A DNA stretch of 64,000 nt, from NCBI RefSeq assembly GCF_000878195.1, contig NZ_JXST01000003.1, forward strand, positions 124,001-188,000. The letters run 5' to 3'. A program made the position numbers and the translations under genes. Shown here in pieces: positions 47,819 to 55,556 of the stretch (position 1 is its first letter; every line of letters starts with the position of its first letter). A model generated the notes under the pieces. That model was not told where the DNA came from. It worked only from the letters and a program-made list of their open reading frames with translations, and ran no database searches. The stretch is from Mycolicibacterium llatzerense (lineage in GTDB: Bacteria > Actinomycetota > Actinomycetes > Mycobacteriales > Mycobacteriaceae).

Positions 47819-48858
47819 CGCCCACCTGCGCGTTGACCGACGCGGTCGATTCGCTGCCCGCCGCAGTCGACCCGTTGGCATTGTCGCTCAACGAGAATCC
47901 GTTCCCGCCGCTGCCTGGGGTGCGCGCCGCGCTGACCGCGTCGATCGAGGTGGTGAACCGGTACCCGGAATTCCTGCCACAGCGGTTGCGATCGCTGATC
48001 GCCGGGCGCGTCGGCGTCGCCGACGAACAGGTGGTGGTCGGCGCCGGTGCCACGGGCGTGATCATGCAGGTGCTGCAGGCCGTCACCAAACCCGGTGACG
48101 TGATGGTGACGGCAACGCCGACGTTCGACGGCTACCCGATCTTCGCGCAGATGGCGCGATTGCGGTCGGTGACGGTGCCGCTGGACCGGCATGGGCACCA
48201 CGATCTCGATGCCATGGCAGACGCTGCGGCACGGGCGCGGGTCGTGGTGGTGTGCCGGCCACACAACCCGACCGGGACCGTCGAGTCGCCCGCTGACCTG
48301 TACCGGTTCCTGGATCGAGTGCCGTCCGGCACGGTGGTTCTGCTGGACGAGGCGTATGTGGAGTTCCTGGCGCCTGACTTGTGCCTGAACATCCCCTCGC
48401 TAGTGGAGCGTTACCCCAATTTGGTTGTGGTACGCACCTTTTCGAAGGCCTACGGGCTGGCCGGGCTGCGCATCGGCTACGGCGTGTGTGCCCCGCCGCT
48501 GGCCCGTCAGCTGTGGGGCATGCAGCTGCCGTTCGGCATCGGCATCACCGGGTTGGTGGCGGTCGCCGCGTCCTACGACGCGGAAGATCAACTGCAGCAA
48601 CGTATCCAGATGATCTCCGCCGAAGGGGCATTTCTGCGGGCGCGGTTGCGGTCGATGGGGGTGTACTGCACGGACAGCCACGCCAACTTCGTCTACCTGC
48701 CGAGTGGGGCGCGGGCCTGGACCTTCGGCGATGACGGCCCGCGCGTGCGCAGCTACGCCGATGGCGGCGTGCGGATCACTGTCGGGGACCGCAGGTCGTC
48801 GCGCGCGGTGCTCGCGGCCATCCGTAAAGCAGTGGACGGGACGAGCGTCGGGGGCTGA
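47815..48858 (+). CDS. PLP-dependent aminotransferase (HisC-like, class I)
   Basis: 347 residues of fold-type I. The PLP lysine is K211 in VVRTFSKAYGLAGLRIGYG, the Asn-Pro-Thr-Gly motif is at 151-154 and the cofactor Asp lies in VLLDEAYVEF. It resembles histidinol-phosphate aminotransferase, but its position in this operon suggests it aminates a keto product of the ThDP/KAS III enzymes. Last gene of the operon, overlapping the previous one by 4 bp. Confidence 0.9.
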   Translation: MTPTCALTDAVDSLPAAVDPLALSLNENPFPPLPGVRAALTASIEVVNRYPEFLPQRLRSLIAGRVGVADEQVVVGAGATGVIMQVLQAVTKPGDVMVTATPTFDGYPIFAQMARLRSVTVPLDRHGHHDLDAMADAAARARVVVVCRPHNPTGTVESPADLYRFLDRVPSGTVVLLDEAYVEFLAPDLCLNIPSLVERYPNLVVVRTFSKAYGLAGLRIGYGVCAPPLARQLWGMQLPFGIGITGLVAVAASYDAEDQLQQRIQMISAEGAFLRARLRSMGVYCTDSHANFVYLPSGARAWTFGDDGPRVRSYADGGVRITVGDRRSSRAVLAAIRKAVDGTSVGG

Positions 48859-48927
48859 CCGCGTCGGATCCGTGGCCAACTGGGCGAGCGCAGCGCCGGC
48901 GAGTATGCGGTGCGGTAAGAATGAGGC

Positions 48928-49416
48928 GTGAGCAGTGACCCCATCGCCCGGGCCCGGGCCAACTGGGAGCGGGCCGGCTGGGGCGACGTCGCCGACGGCA
49001 TGGTCGCCGTGACGTCCGTGATGCGCGCCCACCAGATCCTGCTGGCCCGGGTCGAGACCGCGCTGCGGCCGTATGACCTGAGCTTTTCCCGCTATGAACT
49101 GCTGCGGCTGCTGGCGTTCAGCGGCAGCGGCGCACTGCCGATCACCAAGGCGTCGGACCGGCTGCAGGTGCACGTCACCAGCGTCACCCACGCGATCCGG
49201 CGGCTGGAAGCCGACGGCCTCGTCGAGCGGGTGCCGCACCCGACGGACGGCCGGACCACGCTGGTGCAACTGACCGAGGTGGGCCGCTCGACGGTCGAGG
49301 ACGCCACGGTCACGCTGAACAAGGAAGTCTTCGCCGACGTCGGAATGTCCGACAGTCAGTCGGAGGCGCTGGTGACAGCCATCGAGACGCTGCGCCGCAA
49401 CGCCGGAGACTTCTGA
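48928..49416 (+). CDS. MarR-family regulator
   Basis: 162 residues. The winged helix-turn-helix lies at about residues 65-115 (LPITKASDRLQVHVTSVTHAIRRLEADGLVERV) with the wing HPTDGRTTLVQLTEVG. It follows the biosynthetic operon by 69 nt and matches the position of the M. tuberculosis Rv0737-type regulator next to sigL-rslA. It could sense the pathway product. GTG start. A bidirectional hairpin element follows. Confidence 0.88.
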   Translation: MSSDPIARARANWERAGWGDVADGMVAVTSVMRAHQILLARVETALRPYDLSFSRYELLRLLAFSGSGALPITKASDRLQVHVTSVTHAIRRLEADGLVERVPHPTDGRTTLVQLTEVGRSTVEDATVTLNKEVFADVGMSDSQSEALVTAIETLRRNAGDF

Positions 49417-49418
49417 TC

Positions 49419-49478
49419 GCGAGCAGACACAAAACTGTCGCTTTTGCCACTGAAATCGACAGTTTTATGTCTGCTCGC
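49419..49478. terminator. Bidirectional terminator / GAGCAGAC-type element, copy 3
   Basis: 22-nt arms, GCGAGCAGACACAAAACTG and its inverse ending GTCTGCTCGC, with a single mismatch and a 16-nt loop. It lies between convergent genes, 3 nt after the MarR stop, and extends into the histidine kinase 3' end, supplying its stop codon. Confidence 0.85.
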
Positions 49479-50670
49479 GCACCGTGGTGAGCGGGATGGT
49501 CGCGGTGACGATGGTCCCCGAGCCGGGCCGCGACCGGATGTTCAGCCGGCCGCCGACGATCTCGGCGCGTTCTGCCATCGACAACAACCCGTAGCCGCCC
49601 GTCTCGTCGGCGCCCAGCGGGCGCTCGAAGGTGTCGAAACCGATGCCGTTGTCGATGATCTCGAGCCGCGCATGTTCGGCGTCGGCCGCGAACTTCAGCA
49701 GCGCGTTGCTGGCGTGGGCGTGCTTCACGACGTTCTGCAGGCACTCCTGGGCGATCCGGTACAACGCCAGCTCGATGTGGTCGGGCAGCCGGACGTCGGC
49801 CAGTTCCACGTCGACGTCGAGTTGGCCGATGGACCGTGCCAGGCTCGCCAGCCCGCCGGCCAGCCCCAGGTCGTCGAGGACCGGTGGGCGCAGGTTCCCG
49901 ATGGCGGCCCGGGCCTCGCCGAGGGTCAGATCCACGAGTTCGCGGGCCAACGTCAGCTGCTCGGCCGCGACGGCGGTGTCCGAGCCGACCGCCCGGCTGG
50001 CTGCATCGAGCCGGTAGGACAGGGTCACCAGCCGCTGCGAAATGCCGTCGTGGATATCACCGGCCAGGCGGCGGCGCTCGATCTCCTGGGCTTCGATGAC
50101 CTGCTCGACGAAATTCTCGTGGGCGCGCTCGCGGGCCACCAGCTGGCGGTGCAGCCGGGCCTGATGCATGGCCCCGGCGATCAGCCGGCCGATGACCAGC
50201 AGCAGCTCCACGTCGCGGGCGCTGAACTCCCGGCGTTCGACGGTGTGCACGTTGAGCACGCCGACCAGCCCACCCGGGTCGGTCTCCATCGGCACCGACA
50301 CCATGGACGCGAAGTCACTGCCGCGCAGCGATTCGAACGGCCGGTAGCGCGGGTCGGATTCCTTGTCGTGGCTGATCACCACGGGTTCGCGATTGCTGGC
50401 CACCCACCCCGAGACGCCTTCGCCCAGCGGTAGCCGGATCTTGCCGACCTCCTGGTCGAACGGCGGCGTGGCGCCCGTCAGGGTCAGCGACCGTTCGGTG
50501 TCGTCGAGCACGTGAACGAAGCAGACGTCGGTGCCGGTGGCCGCGGTGATCATCCGGGCGGCCGCCGCGGCCAGCGGCTCGACGCCGGGACCGCTCGAGG
50601 CGGCCTGGATCAGTTCGCGCAACAGGGCCAGTTCGCGGTCGGCGGTCAAAACCTCATTGCGCGGCGTCAT
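49465..50670 (-). CDS. GAF-domain sensor histidine kinase (NarL-type partner)
   Basis: 401 residues, no transmembrane helix. A GAF sensor domain spans about residues 30-170. A HisKA_3 dimerisation helix has the phosphoacceptor His207 in RRRLAGDIHDGISQRLV, and the ATPase domain shows HAHASNA, DNGIGFD and GGYGLLSMAERA. It phosphorylates the regulator encoded 4 bp overlapping upstream. Its last residues REQT and stop lie in a palindromic element. The signal is unknown; cytosolic redox, gas or small-molecule ligands are typical for GAF. Confidence 0.92.
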   Translation of the reverse strand: MTPRNEVLTADRELALLRELIQAASSGPGVEPLAAAAARMITAATGTDVCFVHVLDDTERSLTLTGATPPFDQEVGKIRLPLGEGVSGWVASNREPVVISHDKESDPRYRPFESLRGSDFASMVSVPMETDPGGLVGVLNVHTVERREFSARDVELLLVIGRLIAGAMHQARLHRQLVARERAHENFVEQVIEAQEIERRRLAGDIHDGISQRLVTLSYRLDAASRAVGSDTAVAAEQLTLARELVDLTLGEARAAIGNLRPPVLDDLGLAGGLASLARSIGQLDVDVELADVRLPDHIELALYRIAQECLQNVVKHAHASNALLKFAADAEHARLEIIDNGIGFDTFERPLGADETGGYGLLSMAERAEIVGGRLNIRSRPGSGTIVTATIPLTTVREQT

Positions 50671-51344
50671 CGGTAGATGCCCTCCCGCAGCGCGGTGGCC
50701 ACCGCGCCCGCCCGGTCGCTGACGTCGAGCTTGCGATAGATCGCGCGCAGGTGACTCTTGACGGTCTCCTCGCCGATCACCAGCCGCGTCGCGATGCCGC
50801 GGTTGGACAGGCCGTCGACGACGAACGACAGGATCTCGCTTTCGCGCTGGGTGAGGCCCTGCCGGGCACCGGGCCAGAACTCGTCACGCTGCATGCGGGC
50901 GGCGGTGTCGGCAGCGCGCGCGGCCATGCTCGGGTCGATGGCGGTCGCGCCGCCGTGCACCAGCTCGAGCTGACGGACCAGGTCGTCACTGCTGATGCTC
51001 TTGAGCAGATACCCCGACGCGCCGACCCGAAGTGCCTGGTACAGGTACTGCTCGTCGTCGTACACCGACAGCATGACCACCTTGCGTTCCGGATCGCGTT
51101 CCCGCAGCTCACGGCACAGGTCCAGGCCGCTGGCGCCCTGCATCCGGACGTCGCACAGCACGATGTCGGGCTGCAGTTCGTCGACCACGGCGGCGGCGCG
51201 TTCGGCCCCGACGGCCTGGCCGACCACCCGTACCCGGTCGCTGAAAGCGGCCAGCATGGCCTTGAGTCCCTCGATGACCATTTCGTGGTCGTCGACCAGG
51301 ATCAGCCGAACCGGCGCAGTGTCGGCTTCGGGTTCAGCCGTCAT
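50667..51344 (-). CDS. NarL/LuxR-family response regulator
   Basis: 225 residues. The receiver domain has the phosphoacceptor Asp in DIVLCDVRMQGASGLDLC, and the C-terminal LuxR-type helix-turn-helix has LTQRESEILSFVVDGLSNRG and EETVKSHLRAIYRKLDV. It is the cognate partner of the overlapping histidine kinase. Possible targets include the divergent HAD gene, which has an inverted repeat upstream. Confidence 0.94.
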   Translation of the reverse strand: MTAEPEADTAPVRLILVDDHEMVIEGLKAMLAAFSDRVRVVGQAVGAERAAAVVDELQPDIVLCDVRMQGASGLDLCRELRERDPERKVVMLSVYDDEQYLYQALRVGASGYLLKSISSDDLVRQLELVHGGATAIDPSMAARAADTAARMQRDEFWPGARQGLTQRESEILSFVVDGLSNRGIATRLVIGEETVKSHLRAIYRKLDVSDRAGAVATALREGIYR

Positions 51345-51464
51345 GCGCGATCCGCCTGCGGCTTCTCGCTGGTGCTCATGGCATCACCTTAGAGCGGCGA
51401 TTCGGCGCTGGTCGGCAGGACCGGCTGTGGACTGCCGGAGAAAGTCCGTCGGCAATCTCGCCCG

Positions 51465-51481
51465 CCCAATCCCCCATTGGG
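51465..51481. promoter_or_regulatory. Inverted repeat upstream of the HAD gene
   Basis: CCCAAT-CCCCC-ATTGGG, 41 bp before the HAD start and 121 bp from the response regulator start. A symmetric site in this position suits a dimeric NarL-type regulator. Confidence 0.45.
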
Positions 51482-51521
51482 GGGAGGCCCGGGGTGTGTG
51501 ACGTAGGACACGCTGGTAGCC

Positions 51522-52292
51522 ATGTCGGTGAGTTGTGTGGAGCGCACGTTCTGGTGGGATGTGGCGCGCCCGGCCCATGCCGTGATCGATCCGCTGCGTG
51601 CGGTGATCTTCGACCTGGACGGTGCGCTGGCCGATGTCGAGCGCGATGCACACCGGGTGGCGTTCAACGCCGCATTCGCCGCGCACGGGCTGGACATCTC
51701 CTGGTCGGTCGCCGAATACGGCCGGCTGGTCCGCATCGCCGACGAACAGCGTCGCGTCGCCTCGGCACTGCGCCGGCGCGGCTACGGGCGGGTCAGCACC
51801 GAGATCGCGGCCCATGTGTACCGCACCAAGACCGACCTGTTCGAGGCGTCGGTGCTCGATGGCGACGTGAGCCCGCGCAACGGCCTCGCGGATCTGGCGG
51901 CCGGGCTGTTCGGCGCCGGGATCTCGGTCGCAGTGGTGAGCACCGGTGCGCGCTCGTGGGTGGAGCCGCTGGTCCGGCAGCTGCTGGGCGACGGCATCGC
52001 CGAAACCATCGTGACGCCCGAAGATCTGCCGCATCCGACCCGTGACCCCGATCTGCACGGCCACGCGTTGTGGGAGCTGGGTCTGGGGCCGGAGAGCGCG
52101 CTGGCGGTGGCGGGCGGCGTCCGCGGTTTCCGCGCGGCACGGGCCGCCAAGCTGGCCACGCTGGTGATCACGACCGGCTATTCGGCCGGCCACGAATTCC
52201 CCGGGGCGGCCCAGGTGCGCGCAGAGTACGACGGTCTGATGGCCGCCGGATGCGAGCGCCTACACAAAAACTGGTGGTCAGCCCAGGGCTGA
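51522..52292 (+). CDS. HAD-superfamily hydrolase (CbbY/phosphoglycolate phosphatase-like)
   Basis: 256 residues. Motif I is FDLDGALAD with the nucleophile Asp, motif II is in AVVSTGARSW and the later acidic motif in LAVAGGVRGFRAA is weak, with the usual GD..D replaced, so activity may be reduced. A helical cap domain lies between. Substrate unknown. ATG at 51522. Its last codons form the left arm of a terminator. Confidence 0.83.
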   Translation: MSVSCVERTFWWDVARPAHAVIDPLRAVIFDLDGALADVERDAHRVAFNAAFAAHGLDISWSVAEYGRLVRIADEQRRVASALRRRGYGRVSTEIAAHVYRTKTDLFEASVLDGDVSPRNGLADLAAGLFGAGISVAVVSTGARSWVEPLVRQLLGDGIAETIVTPEDLPHPTRDPDLHGHALWELGLGPESALAVAGGVRGFRAARAAKLATLVITTGYSAGHEFPGAAQVRAEYDGLMAAGCERLHKNWWSAQG

Positions 52293-52301
52293 CCACCAGT
52301 T
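52269..52301 (+). terminator. Terminator overlapping the HAD stop codon
   Basis: Perfect 14-bp stem AACTGGTGGTCAGC / GCTGACCACCAGTT with a 5-nt loop; the TGA stop lies within it. Confidence 0.75.
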
Positions 52302-52322
52302 CGTCACAACTTTTCAATTGTC

Positions 52323-52350
52323 GAGGCGGGGCTTCAGGCCCCGCCTCTTT
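52323..52350. terminator. Bidirectional terminator between HAD gene and secreted protein gene
   Basis: Perfect 10-bp stem GAGGCGGGGC / GCCCCGCCTC, loop TTCAG, with T-rich sequence on the plus side and CAATTGAAAA in the minus direction. Confidence 0.82.
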
Positions 52351-52357
52351 CAACGGC

Positions 52358-53323
52358 TCAGAACCACGGCAGGCTGATCTTCGGCAGGCCGATCTTCGGG
52401 AAGATCCGCGGGTGCGGCGGGAAGCCGATCTGCGGGTGCGGGATGTCCGGCATGCCGATCTTCGGCGCCTTCGGCAAGCCGATCTCCGGGTGGGGCAGGT
52501 CTTCCGGCTTGGGGAGCTTGGGGGCACCCAGCTTGGTGAAGTCCGGCATTTCCGGCAGGCCGGCGTTCGGCAGCTTCGGCAGGCCGATACCGGGCAGCTT
52601 CGGCGCGGCCAGCGCACCGAGCGAACCGATGGCCGGTGCGCCGATGGCCGGCAGGCCGCCGAGGCTGGGGGCAGCCACTGCCGGAGCGGCCATGGCGGGA
52701 ACCGAGAGTGCCGGCGCGGCGGCGGCGGAGGAGACCTTCGCGATGTCGCCGACGGCGGACAGCGTGCCGAAGGTGGCGGCGGTCGCGGCCGGAGCCACGG
52801 CGGACGCGGCGGTGGGCACCGCCGCAGCGGGCACCCCGGCAGCAGCGGCGTTCAGCAGCAGGCCACCGAGGCCGGTGACCAGGCCACCCAGGCCGGCGTC
52901 GATCACGAGGCTGGGCAGGCTCAGGCCGGGCAGGCCGAGCGACAGCGGAATCGCGACGGTGGCCTCCGGCGGCTGCATGCTCGACAGGTTGATGGGCGGG
53001 AAGCCGCCCAGGCTCCAGTCGTCGCCCCAGTCCAGGCCGTTGTCGTTGTTGCGCGCCGTCTTGCCGGTCAGACCGCCGCCCGAGCTCGAGGTCGAGCTGG
53101 AGACGGTCTTGCTGCTGGCCGTGCCGAGGTCACCCGAAGGGGTGGTGGCCGACTCGTTGTTCTTGCTGGCCTGCTGGGTCTGCGTCGGCTGCGACGGATC
53201 GGTACCCGGGTTGTTCGGGGTCACCGGACCTGGCGATGCGATGGCGATGCCGGCTCCGAAAAACGCCACAGCAATCGCCGTAGCCGAGGCCGTTGCCCCC
53301 TTGGCGGAAAATTTGAAAGTCAT
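52358..53323 (-). CDS. Secreted Ala/Pro-rich repetitive protein
   Basis: 321 codons to a final PWF. The signal peptide is about 30 residues (basic start, hydrophobic AIAVAFFGAGIAIA, then SPGP). A Ser/Thr-rich low-complexity section and an Ala-rich middle lead to a C-terminal 90 residues of imperfect repeats of the type LPKxPxIGxP (GIGLPKLPNAGLPEMP, IGLPKAPKIGMPDIP). This resembles mycobacterial surface proteins of the Erp kind in style only. The function is unknown. The ATG at 53323 is chosen because it begins the signal peptide. Confidence 0.8.
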   Translation of the reverse strand: MTFKFSAKGATASATAIAVAFFGAGIAIASPGPVTPNNPGTDPSQPTQTQQASKNNESATTPSGDLGTASSKTVSSSTSSSGGGLTGKTARNNDNGLDWGDDWSLGGFPPINLSSMQPPEATVAIPLSLGLPGLSLPSLVIDAGLGGLVTGLGGLLLNAAAAGVPAAAVPTAASAVAPAATAATFGTLSAVGDIAKVSSAAAAPALSVPAMAAPAVAAPSLGGLPAIGAPAIGSLGALAAPKLPGIGLPKLPNAGLPEMPDFTKLGAPKLPKPEDLPHPEIGLPKAPKIGMPDIPHPQIGFPPHPRIFPKIGLPKISLPWF

Positions 53324-53354
53324 GCGGCGCGAATCCTCCCTGTGCGACCCACGC

Positions 53355-53409
53355 ATCCTATGCCCTAATGCGCGCGGTGTCACAGTTAACTAACGAACAC
53401 CACTGTGAC
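53355..53409 (-). promoter_or_regulatory. Promoter of the secreted protein gene with overlapping inverted repeat
   Basis: On the minus strand TGTGAC (53384-53379), 18 nt, TAGGAT (53360-53355). Inverted arms GTCACAGT (53379-53386) and ACTGTGAC (53402-53409) overlap the -35 box, suggesting regulated binding. It also lies just after the mmsB stop. Confidence 0.55.
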
Positions 53410-53431
53410 GTGCGGTGATGGTGGGGCGGCG

Positions 53432-54304
53432 TCATTGACGGAGCAGATTGATTACCGCACTGAAGTCAAGATCGGCATGCTCGGCGGCAAACTTTGCGTA
53501 GATGTCCGCGGCATGGCTGCCGAGGGGTGCCGACGACCCCGTCGAGCGCACCGCAGCCATCGCCAGACCCAGGTCCTTGTTCATCAGCGCGGTGGCGAAG
53601 CCGGGCTGGAAATCGTTGTTCGCGGGGGAAGTGGGCACCGGCCCGGGCACCGGACAGTTCACCTGTACGGCCCAGCAGTTGCCGGTCGCCCCGGTGATCA
53701 CGTCGAACAGCGACTGCTTGTCCAGGCCGAGGTGCTCGGCGAGCACGAAGGCCTCACCGATGGCGATCTGCTGGACGGCGAGCACCATGTTGTTGCACAC
53801 CTTGGCGGCCTGGCCCGCGCCGGACGCGCCACAGTGGATGATCTTGCCGGCCATGGGCTCGAGGACCGTGCGTCCGCGCTCGACGGCCTCGGGCTCGCCG
53901 CCGACCATGAACGCCAGCGTGCCGGCCGTCGCGCCCTTCACGCCGCCGGACACCGGGGCGTCCAGTTGGGCGAAGCCGTGCTCGAGGGCCAGCCGGTGCA
54001 CCTCGCGGGCATCGTCGACCGAGATGGTGGAGGAGTCGATGAACAGCGTGCCGGGGGCGGCCGCCGGCATGACGTCGGCGTAGCAGCTCTTCACCAGGTC
54101 GCCGTTGGGCAGCATGGTGATGACGACGTCGGCGCCGGCCACCGCCTCCCGGCCGCTGGCGAAGGTGGTCGCGCCGTGGTCCCGCGCCGCCTGTGCCGCG
54201 GCCGGGACCGGGTCGAAGCCGTGCACGGTGTGCCCGGCCGCGATCAGGTTCGCCGCCATCGGGCCGCCCATGTGGCCCAGGCCCAGGAATGCAATCGTCG
54301 CCAT
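53432..54304 (-). CDS. mmsB: 3-hydroxyisobutyrate dehydrogenase
   Basis: 290 residues. The NAD-binding motif is IAFLGLGHMGGPMAANL, the substrate motif DAPVSGGVKGATAGTL and the catalytic Lys region SGAGQAAKVCNNM. It oxidises 3-hydroxyisobutyrate to methylmalonate semialdehyde in valine breakdown, feeding MmsA two genes upstream. ATG at 54304 gives the standard N-terminus. A long hairpin separates it from fadE9. Confidence 0.95.
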   Translation of the reverse strand: MATIAFLGLGHMGGPMAANLIAAGHTVHGFDPVPAAAQAARDHGATTFASGREAVAGADVVITMLPNGDLVKSCYADVMPAAAPGTLFIDSSTISVDDAREVHRLALEHGFAQLDAPVSGGVKGATAGTLAFMVGGEPEAVERGRTVLEPMAGKIIHCGASGAGQAAKVCNNMVLAVQQIAIGEAFVLAEHLGLDKQSLFDVITGATGNCWAVQVNCPVPGPVPTSPANNDFQPGFATALMNKDLGLAMAAVRSTGSSAPLGSHAADIYAKFAAEHADLDFSAVINLLRQ

Positions 54305-54327
54305 CAGTTCGTCCTCCCTAGTTCTCC

Positions 54328-54380
54328 GCGATTTATGCACGATTTCCCGCGCTCATCGCGGATTTTCGTGCACAAATCGC
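54328..54380. repeat. 53-bp palindromic element between fadE9 and mmsB
   Basis: Outer arms GCGATTTATGCACGA and TCGTGCACAAATCGC pair with one mismatch; inner arms CCGCG and CGCGG surround CTCAT. It fills the gap and abuts the fadE9 stop. It may attenuate or process the mmsA-fadE9-mmsB message. Confidence 0.7.
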
Positions 54381-55547
54381 TCAATTGCGTGCGGCGGTCG
54401 AGGCAGCCCGCCCGATGACCACGCGCATGATCTCGTTCGTCCCCTCCAGGATGCGGTGCACCCGGAGATCGCGGACGATCTTCTCCAACCCGTACTCGCG
54501 CAGGTAGCCGTAGCCGCCGTGTAACTGCAACGCCTGGTCGGCCACCGTGTAGCAGGCCTCGGTGACGTGCAGTTTGGCCATGGCGCACAGTTCGACCTTG
54601 CGCGGATTGTTGGTGTCGAGCGCAGTTGCCGCCCGCCACAACATGTTTCGCGAGGTTTCCAAGGTCGTCGCCATATCGGCGAGGGTGAACCGGATGGTGG
54701 GCTCGTCGATCAGCGCCGCACCGAACGCCTCGCGCGAGGCCAGGTAGCCCAGGGCCTTGTCGTAGGCCGCCTGCGCGCCGCCCAGCGAGCAGGCGGCGAT
54801 GTTGATGCGACCGCCGTTGAGGCCGTTCATCGCGATGGAGAAGCCGGTGCCCTCGCCGTCCGAACCGCCGAGCATGGCTTCGGCGGGCACCCGCACACCT
54901 TCCAGGATCACCTGGGCGGTGGGCTGGGCATGCCAGCCCATCTTCTCCTCGTTGGCGCCGAAACTCAGTCCGGGCGTGTCTTTTTCGACGATGAACGCGG
55001 AGATCCCGCGCGGTCCGTCTGCACCCGTCCGGGCCATCACCACGTAGACGTCGGAGACGCCCGCGCCGGAGATGAACTGCTTGACCCCGTCCAGCACGTA
55101 GTAGTCGCCGTCGCGAACGGCCTTGGTGCGCAAGGCCGCCGCGTCGCTGCCGGCGCCCGGCTCGGTCAGGCAGTAGCTGGCGATGGCCTCCATCGAGGCC
55201 AGCTTCGGCAGCCAGGTCTTGCGCTGTTCCGGCGTGCCGTAGCTGTCCACCATCCAGGCGCACATGTTGTGGATCGACAGGAACGCCGCGATGGTCGGGT
55301 CCGCGGTGGCGAGCTGCTCGAAGATCCGCACCCCGTCCAACCGTCGCAGCCCGCTGCCGCCCACGTCGTCACTGCAGTAGATGGCCGCCATGCCGAGCTC
55401 GGCCGCTTCCCGCAGCACATCGGTGGGGAAGTGATCGTCGGCATCCCACGCCAAAGCGTTTGGTGCCAGCCGCTTTTCGGCGAACGCGGCCGCCGTCTCG
55501 GCGATCACGCGTTCGTCGTCGTCCAGTCCGAAAAGATCGATGCTCAA
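54381..55547 (-). CDS. fadE9: Acyl-CoA dehydrogenase (isobutyryl-CoA dehydrogenase, FadE9-like)
   Basis: 388 residues with the FAD-dependent acyl-CoA dehydrogenase fold. SYCLTEPGAGSDAAALRTKA is the first signature and QLHGGYGYLREYGLEKIVRD the second; the catalytic Glu lies in the EGTNEIMR region. Position between mmsA and mmsB indicates isobutyryl-CoA oxidation in valine catabolism. It starts 9 nt after the mmsA stop. Confidence 0.93.
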   Translation of the reverse strand: MSIDLFGLDDDERVIAETAAAFAEKRLAPNALAWDADDHFPTDVLREAAELGMAAIYCSDDVGGSGLRRLDGVRIFEQLATADPTIAAFLSIHNMCAWMVDSYGTPEQRKTWLPKLASMEAIASYCLTEPGAGSDAAALRTKAVRDGDYYVLDGVKQFISGAGVSDVYVVMARTGADGPRGISAFIVEKDTPGLSFGANEEKMGWHAQPTAQVILEGVRVPAEAMLGGSDGEGTGFSIAMNGLNGGRINIAACSLGGAQAAYDKALGYLASREAFGAALIDEPTIRFTLADMATTLETSRNMLWRAATALDTNNPRKVELCAMAKLHVTEACYTVADQALQLHGGYGYLREYGLEKIVRDLRVHRILEGTNEIMRVVIGRAASTAARN

Positions 55548-55556
55548 CGCCGGGCC

